A stretch of 64,000 nt of DNA from DASVFB01 sp963815965 (lineage in GTDB: Bacteria > Actinomycetota > Thermoleophilia > Gaiellales > Gaiellaceae), in NCBI GenBank assembly GCA_963815965.1, contig CAWFIT010000002.1, positions 166,015 through 230,014 on the forward strand. Reading direction: 5' to 3'. Every line of letters begins with the position of its first letter. Positions within the stretch are counted from its first letter, which is position 1. The notes below the pieces were generated by a model. That model saw only the letters and a list, made by a program, of their open reading frames with translations. It ran no database searches and was not told where the DNA came from. Below, one piece after another: positions 58,706 to 64,000 of the stretch. The translations under genes and the position numbers were made by a program.

Positions 58706-60100
58706 ATGCGTGGGGCAATTGCAGCAGGTCACCCCGTTACAGCCGAGGTCGGCGCACGCGTTCTCGCGGAGGGCGGCAACGCGATCGACGCCGCCGTCGC
58801 CGCTGGGTTCGCATCATGGATCGCGGAGTCGCCGCTGACAGGGCCCGGCGGCGGCGGCTTTATGCTCGTGCACCGTGCGCGGGACAGATCGACGCGCGTG
58901 CTCGACTTCTTCGTGACGGTGCCGAGCGGCGGAGTCGACGTCGACGCGATGGAAACAGCCGGCGTCCCCTTCGACACTCAGACTACCCAGCTCTTCCTGA
59001 TCGGCCCGGCGGCCGCCGCGGTGCCCGGGACGGCCACCGGTCTGGAGCATGCGCACCGGCGCTTCGGATCGCTTGCGTGGCGCGACCTCGTCACGCCCGC
59101 GATCGACCTCGCGCGCGACGGCGTCGAGGTGACACCGACCCAGGCGTATCTGCACGAGATCCTCGCCGCGATCATCGGCCCTCGGCCGGCTGCCGGCGAG
59201 CGGCTCCGCTTCGTCGACCTCGCCTTAACGCTCGAGCGGATCGCCGACGAGGGGACGGCGTTTCTCTCCACCGGAGACGTGGCGCGCGCTTTATGCGAGA
59301 TCGCGCCGCAGATCACGCCGGAGGATCTCGCCGGCTACCGCGTCATCACGCGCAGACCCGTTACCGCCATGTTTCGCTCGGACGAGTTCGGCTCGAACCC
59401 GCCGCCGTCGTCGGGCGGCGTGCTGATCGCGTACGGCCTGCAGCTGCTCGAACGGGGTGGATCTTTCGAGCCTGCCGACCTGATCGAGACGATGCGCGGC
59501 CAGAACGCCGTGCGCGACCGGCTCTTCCATTCGCAGCTTTACCGCGGCGGCCTCGCGCGCCGGCTGGTCGACGCGCCGTCGATGACGACGCACATCTCAG
59601 TCGTAGACGCGCAAGGAAACGCGGCGTCGCTCTCGTGCTCCACCGGCTCAGGTTCGGGCACCGTCATCCCGGGGACGGGCCTGTCGCTGAACAACATGCT
59701 CGGCGAGCGCGATCTCGCCGGTCTGCATCGGCCAGGCAGCCGGCTCACGTCGATGATGGCGCCGAGCATTTGCTTCGACGAAGGGCGTCCGCGCCTCGTT
59801 CTCGGCAGCGCCGGCAGCGCGCGCCTGCGCGGCGCGATCCTGCAGGTCATTGTCAATTCGCTGGCGCGAGGCATGAACGTCCACGATGCGGTCGACGCTC
59901 CCCGCGTCCATCTCGAAGACGACGTCGTCCACGCGGAACAGGGAATCGACGCGCGCGGGCTCGGCTACGGGCAGATCACGCAGTGGAAGCAGCGCAATCT
60001 CTTCTTCGGCGGCGTGAACGCCGTCGAGGTGCTCGCCGACGGGACACTCGCTGCGGCCGGCGACGTCCGTCGCGGCGGCGCGGCGGTCGTCGTCGAATGA
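58706..60100 (+). CDS. ggt: Gamma-glutamyltransferase
   Basis: A 464-aa Ntn-hydrolase precursor. N-terminal 'MRGAIAAGHPVTAEVGARVL' and 'GGNAIDAAVAAGFA', 'LTGPGGGGFMLVH' and the autocleavage Thr in 'PSMTTHISVVDAQGNAASLS' mark the family. Later 'GTGLSLNNMLGERDL', 'RLTSMMAPSICFDEGRPRLV' and 'GSAGSARLRGAILQVIVNSL' complete it. It cuts gamma-glutamyl bonds of glutathione-like peptides. No signal peptide is obvious, so it may be cytoplasmic. Coupled to the acetyltransferase downstream (ATGA). Confidence 0.9.
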   Translation: MRGAIAAGHPVTAEVGARVLAEGGNAIDAAVAAGFASWIAESPLTGPGGGGFMLVHRARDRSTRVLDFFVTVPSGGVDVDAMETAGVPFDTQTTQLFLIGPAAAAVPGTATGLEHAHRRFGSLAWRDLVTPAIDLARDGVEVTPTQAYLHEILAAIIGPRPAAGERLRFVDLALTLERIADEGTAFLSTGDVARALCEIAPQITPEDLAGYRVITRRPVTAMFRSDEFGSNPPPSSGGVLIAYGLQLLERGGSFEPADLIETMRGQNAVRDRLFHSQLYRGGLARRLVDAPSMTTHISVVDAQGNAASLSCSTGSGSGTVIPGTGLSLNNMLGERDLAGLHRPGSRLTSMMAPSICFDEGRPRLVLGSAGSARLRGAILQVIVNSLARGMNVHDAVDAPRVHLEDDVVHAEQGIDARGLGYGQITQWKQRNLFFGGVNAVEVLADGTLAAAGDVRRGGAAVVVE

Positions 60101-60591
60101 TGACAGTCCGTCCTGCGCAGCCGGCCGACGCCGCTGCGCTCGTCGCGCTCGCGAGCGCCGTGAGCGCGGAGCCGGAGGGCTGGATGATCTGGAGCGAGTG
60201 GCGCGGCGTCGGCGACGAGCGCCGCTACCTGCGTGCGGTGCGCGGGCATCCCGACGCGGCTGTGTTCGTGGCCGAGGTCGACGGCGCGATCGCCGGGCGA
60301 CTGTCGCTCGCGCGCGACCAGAACCCGGCCTCGCACCACGTGGCCGATCTCGGCCTGATGGTCGACGCGCGCTTCCGGCGTCGAGGCGTCGGTCGCGCAC
60401 TGCTCGAGACGGCGGTCGAGTGGGCGCCCGAGCACGGAATCGCGAAGCTCGAACTGCACGTCTTCCCGTGGAACGAGGCTGCGATCGCGCTGTACGAGTC
60501 GTTCGGCTTCGAGCGGGAGGGGCTGCGGCGGAGCCACTACCTCCGCCCGAACGGCTACGCCGACGCGATTCTGATGGCGCTTCAGGTCTGA
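60097..60591 (+). CDS. GNAT family N-acetyltransferase
   Basis: A 164-aa acetyl-CoA dependent transferase: 'VRPAQPADAAALVALASAVS', the acetyl-CoA loop 'DARFRRRGVGRALLETAVEW', 'KLELHVFPWNEAAIALYESF' and 'GFEREGLRRSHYLR'. It is closest to the RimJ/RimL or antibiotic-acetyltransferase type by motif, but the acceptor is unknown. ATG overlaps the ggt stop. Confidence 0.88.
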   Translation: MMTVRPAQPADAAALVALASAVSAEPEGWMIWSEWRGVGDERRYLRAVRGHPDAAVFVAEVDGAIAGRLSLARDQNPASHHVADLGLMVDARFRRRGVGRALLETAVEWAPEHGIAKLELHVFPWNEAAIALYESFGFEREGLRRSHYLRPNGYADAILMALQV

Positions 60592-60618
60592 CAGGTCCCG
60601 GCGATAGTCTCCGTCGCT

Positions 60619-63600
60619 GTGCCCGAGGCGCCCTTCGTCCACCTCCACGTCCACTCCGAATACTCGATTCTGGACGGGGCCTGTCGCATCCCCGAGCTCG
60701 CCCAGCGCGCCGCCGAGTTCGAGATGCCCGCAGTCGGGCTCACCGACCACGGCTCGCTCGCCGGCGCCGTCGAGCTCTATCGCGAGACCCGAAAGCACGG
60801 CGTCAAGCCGATCGTCGGCTGCGAGGTCTACGTCACCGACGACCGCCGTGCGCAGAGGAAGGGGAACGCGCACCTCACGCTCCTCGCGCACGACAACACC
60901 GGCTACGGCAACCTGATCAAGCTCTCCAGCCTCGGCTACCTCGAGGGCTACTACTACAAGCCGCGCGTCGACTGGGAACTGCTGCAGCAGCACGCGCCGG
61001 GCCTGATCGCGCTCTCCGGTTGCCTCTCGGGCCGAGTCTGCAAGGCGCTCGAGGAGAACCGCGGCAAGGACGCCGAGGCGGAGCTCGACCGCCTCGAGCA
61101 GATCTTCGGCAAGGACAACCTTTACGTCGAGATCCAGAACGCGCACCTCGAGACGCAACAGCGCATCAACCCGCTCCTCACCGAGCTCGCGCAGCAGCGC
61201 CAGCTGTCGCTCGTCGCGACCGGGGACGTCCACTACCTCCGTCACGAGGACGCGCGCGCGCACGAAGCTCTGCTCTGCATCCAGTCCGGCGACACGCTGA
61301 AGAACCCGAACCACTGGAAGTTCGACACCGACCACTTCTATTTCAAGTCGCCCGAGGAGATGGCGCAGGACTTCCCAGGGCACGAGGACGCGCTCCGCCG
61401 CTCTCTCGAGGTCGCCGAGCGCTGCAACATCGAGATCGAGCTCGGGAGGATCCTGCTGCCGAAGTTCCCCGTCCCGGACGACCGCGACGCGTTCGACTAC
61501 CTCGTCGAGCTCTGCGAGAAGGGACTCCAGAAGCGGTACGGGGGCGTAACCCCCGAGCTGAACGAACGCCTTCAGTTCGAGCTGAAGACGATCCGCGAGA
61601 TGGGCTTCACCGACTACTTCCTGATCGTCTGGGACTTCATCCACTTCGCGAAGCAGAACGGGATCAGCGTCGGACCGGGGCGCGGCTCCGCCGCCGGCTC
61701 GCTCGTGGCGTACTCGCTCCAGATCACCGACATCGACCCGATGCGGTACGGCCTGCTCTTCGAGCGCTTCCTCAACCCCGGCCGCAAGGAAATGCCGGAC
61801 ATGGACATCGACTTCGCCGTCGCCGGCCGGGAGCGCGTCATCAACTACGTCGCGGAGAAGTATGGTCGCGACCGCGTCGCGCAGATCATCACCTTCTCGA
61901 CGATGGCCGCGCGCGCGGCCGTACGCGACGCGGGCCGCGTGCTCGACGTCCCGTACGGCGTCGTCGACAAGGTCGCGAAGATGATCCCCGAGGGCCCCGG
62001 GCAGACGCTCGACGAGTGCCTCAAGCCGAACGCCGATCTTCGCCGGCTGATCGACTCGGACCCGGTGGCGAAGGAGATCGTCGAGCTCGCGCAACCGCTC
62101 GAAGGCCTGACGCGCGCCGATTCCATCCATGCCGCGGGTGTCGTCATCGGCGCCGAGCCGCTTTCGAACATCGTCCCGCTGCAGCAGAAGGGCACGGAGC
62201 AGGAGGTCGTCACGCAGTTCCCGATGAACGACGTCGCCGCTCTCGGGCTGCTGAAGATCGACTTCCTCGGCCTCCGCAACCTCGACGTCATCGACACCGC
62301 GCTCGAGCTGATCGGCGACCTCACGCTCGACGACATCGCGATGGACGACGCCGAGACGTACGCAATGCTCGCGCGCGCGGAGGCGGCCGGCGTCTTCCAG
62401 TTCGAGTCATCAGGCATGCGCGAGGCGCTGCGCCAGGTGAAGCCGACCGTGTTCGACGACCTGATCGCGCTCGTGGCGCTCTACCGGCCGGGGCCGATGG
62501 GGTACATCCCTGTCTACGCAAAGCGCAAGAACGGCCAGGAACAGGTGTCGTACATCGACCCGCGCCTCGAGGCGATCACGTCGGCGTCGTACGGCATCTG
62601 CATCTACCAGGAGCAATATCTCGAGATCGCGAAGCAGATCGCGGGCTTCACGCCCGCGGAGGCGGACGACTTGCGCAAGGCGATCGGCAAGAAGATCCAC
62701 TCGCTGATGGCGTCGCTGAAGGAGAAGTTCCTCGAGGGCTGCGCGCAGAGCGGCACGACGCCGGCGGTCGCGAACCAGCTCTGGAAGGACATGGAGCAGT
62801 CGCAGGACTACTCCTTCAACAAGGCGCATGCCGCGTGTTACGCGTTGATCGCGTACCGCACCGCGTGGCTGCGCGCGCACCATCCGCGCGAGTACATGGC
62901 CGCGCTCATCTCCTCGGTTATGAACACGAAAGACCGCGTCCCGTTCTACGTCAACGCGTGTCAGGAGATGGGGATCGAGGTGCTGCCGCCCGACGTGAAC
63001 TTCTCGCAGTGCGACTTCGCGGTCGTCGAGGGCAAGATCCGCTTCGGGCTCAACGCGGTGAAAAACGTCGGCGACACCGCAGCGCGCGCGATCGTCGCGG
63101 CACGCGAGCAGGGCGGGCCTTTCGAGTCGCTCTGGGACTTCACCGAGCGCGTCGACCCGGCGATTGTGAACAAGCGTGCGCTCGAGTCGCTCGTCAAGTG
63201 CGGCGCGCTGCCCGGGTCGCGCATGGGAACGCTCGCGGTGCTCGAGCAGGCGCTCGGCGCCGGGACGGCGCACCACGACGCGCTCCGCTTCGGCCAGGGC
63301 TCGATCTTCGACCTCGGCGAGGAACCGCAGAAGATCCACCACCCGGCGATCCCCACCGACGAGTTCGACAAGAACGAGTTGTTGCGGCTGGAGAAGGAGA
63401 CGCTCGGCCTCTACGTCTCCGAGCACCCGCTCGCGGCTGTACGCGACCAGCTTCGCCGCAAGACCGAGTTGACCCTCGCAGAGCTCGAACGACGCCGCGA
63501 CGGCGACATCGTCACCGTCGGCGGCATCGTCGCCGCCGTGAAGCAGGTCACGACGAAGAAGGGCGACCCGATGGTCTTCCTCCAGCTCGAGGACACGACA

Positions 63601-63987
63601 GGCGGCGCGGAATGCGTCGTCTTCAACTCGACGTATGCGAACGCGCGCGAGCTTTGCGTCGCGGACAACATCCTCATCGTCAAGGGTCGCGTCGACCACA
63701 AGGAAGGCGAGACGAAGCTGATCGCGCTCGACGTCGCCGCGTTCGAGGCGATCCCGGAACGCAAGGACGTGCGCCTGCGCATCGACGCGCGCCTGGCGCG
63801 CGCAGGCGTGATCCGCGAGCTCGCGCAGCTCGTGAAGGAGTTCCGCGGCGCGGCGCCGGTGCTGATCGAGATGGAGACGTCGCAGGGCCCGAAGACCCTG
63901 GCGCTCGGCCCCGACTACCGCGTCGAACCGGCCGCCGACTTCTTCGCCGAGGTCAAGGCGCTCCTCGGTCCGGCAGCAGTCTCCTAG
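60619..63987 (+). CDS. dnaE: DNA polymerase III subunit alpha
   Basis: A 1122-aa replicative polymerase of DnaE1 type. The N-terminal PHP domain starts 'HLHVHSEYSILDGACRIPEL' with 'VGLTDHGSLAGAVELY'. The palm has 'SVGPGRGSAAGSLVAYSLQI' and the catalytic Asp pair in 'PDMDIDF'. 'ADSIHAAGVVIG', 'PGPMGYIPVYAKRK', 'SYGICIYQEQ' and 'YSFNKAHAACYALIAYRTAW' follow, then the helix-hairpin-helix and OB-fold ('VTVGGIVAAVKQVTTKKGDP'). The PHP histidines and aspartates look intact, so it may keep proofreading. GTG start; complete, with 13 bases left after the stop. Confidence 0.97.
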   Translation: MPEAPFVHLHVHSEYSILDGACRIPELAQRAAEFEMPAVGLTDHGSLAGAVELYRETRKHGVKPIVGCEVYVTDDRRAQRKGNAHLTLLAHDNTGYGNLIKLSSLGYLEGYYYKPRVDWELLQQHAPGLIALSGCLSGRVCKALEENRGKDAEAELDRLEQIFGKDNLYVEIQNAHLETQQRINPLLTELAQQRQLSLVATGDVHYLRHEDARAHEALLCIQSGDTLKNPNHWKFDTDHFYFKSPEEMAQDFPGHEDALRRSLEVAERCNIEIELGRILLPKFPVPDDRDAFDYLVELCEKGLQKRYGGVTPELNERLQFELKTIREMGFTDYFLIVWDFIHFAKQNGISVGPGRGSAAGSLVAYSLQITDIDPMRYGLLFERFLNPGRKEMPDMDIDFAVAGRERVINYVAEKYGRDRVAQIITFSTMAARAAVRDAGRVLDVPYGVVDKVAKMIPEGPGQTLDECLKPNADLRRLIDSDPVAKEIVELAQPLEGLTRADSIHAAGVVIGAEPLSNIVPLQQKGTEQEVVTQFPMNDVAALGLLKIDFLGLRNLDVIDTALELIGDLTLDDIAMDDAETYAMLARAEAAGVFQFESSGMREALRQVKPTVFDDLIALVALYRPGPMGYIPVYAKRKNGQEQVSYIDPRLEAITSASYGICIYQEQYLEIAKQIAGFTPAEADDLRKAIGKKIHSLMASLKEKFLEGCAQSGTTPAVANQLWKDMEQSQDYSFNKAHAACYALIAYRTAWLRAHHPREYMAALISSVMNTKDRVPFYVNACQEMGIEVLPPDVNFSQCDFAVVEGKIRFGLNAVKNVGDTAARAIVAAREQGGPFESLWDFTERVDPAIVNKRALESLVKCGALPGSRMGTLAVLEQALGAGTAHHDALRFGQGSIFDLGEEPQKIHHPAIPTDEFDKNELLRLEKETLGLYVSEHPLAAVRDQLRRKTELTLAELERRRDGDIVTVGGIVAAVKQVTTKKGDPMVFLQLEDTTGGAECVVFNSTYANARELCVADNILIVKGRVDHKEGETKLIALDVAAFEAIPERKDVRLRIDARLARAGVIRELAQLVKEFRGAAPVLIEMETSQGPKTLALGPDYRVEPAADFFAEVKALLGPAAVS

Positions 63988-64000
63988 CCGCAGGCGTATG

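Noticed and set aside
59965..62130. A 721-codon open frame on the minus strand
   Set aside because: Antisense shadow of dnaE and ggt, with no motif.

Overview
This is a 64 kb GC-rich bacterial chromosome window packed with genes. Gaps are short, many starts are GTG, and stop/start overlaps of the ATGA or GTGA kind are common. The gene content is actinobacterial: a DUF501 gene beside enolase and an FtsB-like gene, a CysO/CysM/Mec cysteine pathway, an Lhr helicase paired with a Nei2-type glycosylase, DUF4032, an Rv2578c-type radical SAM gene and a gram-positive-type SOS box. Inference: a deep-branching soil actinobacterium, perhaps of the Thermoleophilia. I see no rRNA, tRNA, CRISPR array, transposase or phage module.

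Layout. 1-6 kb: housekeeping run with a parvulin-type foldase (cut by the window edge), mazG, eno, pyk, ftsB-like and DUF501. 6-16 kb: an HTH-receiver fusion, small membrane and zinc-ribbon proteins, a GAF/PP2C phosphatase, an L,D-transpeptidase, cytochrome c maturation genes (CcmG-like, CcmH, CcdA), a ferredoxin, a histone H1-like repeat protein and a Rho_N-type basic protein. Five copies of a composite palindromic repeat lie in the gaps of this region. 16-23 kb: a flavoprotein, then a minus-strand run of dehydrogenase, radical SAM protein under a consensus SOS box, response regulator and degenerate histidine kinase, then MBL hydrolase and CBS-domain membrane protein. 23-29 kb: a secreted Asp-box propeller and a four-gene minus-strand operon (rhodanese-E1, cysO, cysM, mec) for protein-bound-sulfur cysteine synthesis. 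29-45 kb: the principal sigma factor, peptidase, amidase and amidohydrolase, DUF2182/DUF1326 pair, cupredoxin, acyl-CoA dehydrogenase, tandem methyltransferases, flavoproteins, a phospholipase D-like operon and base-excision repair genes. 45-53 kb: lhr, nei2 and three small-to-medium genes including a double cupin. 53-64 kb: a frameshifted methyltransferase, a ParA-FtsZ pair, a membrane protein, DUF4032, gamma-glutamyltransferase, an acetyltransferase and dnaE.

The points most worth following up are: (1) a perfect 35-bp palindrome inserted in frame inside lhr, with related copies between genes and over the start codon of another gene; (2) the composite repeat family with compensatory stem changes; (3) the domain-swapped MoeZ-like protein fused into the cysO-cysM-mec operon; (4) FtsZ with a roughly 110-residue N-terminal extension translated from inside a parA gene; (5) the SOS box in front of a radical SAM gene; (6) hairpins that sequester the ribosome site of a basic nucleoid-type protein. 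All functions are inferred from reading the sequence; no database search was possible.
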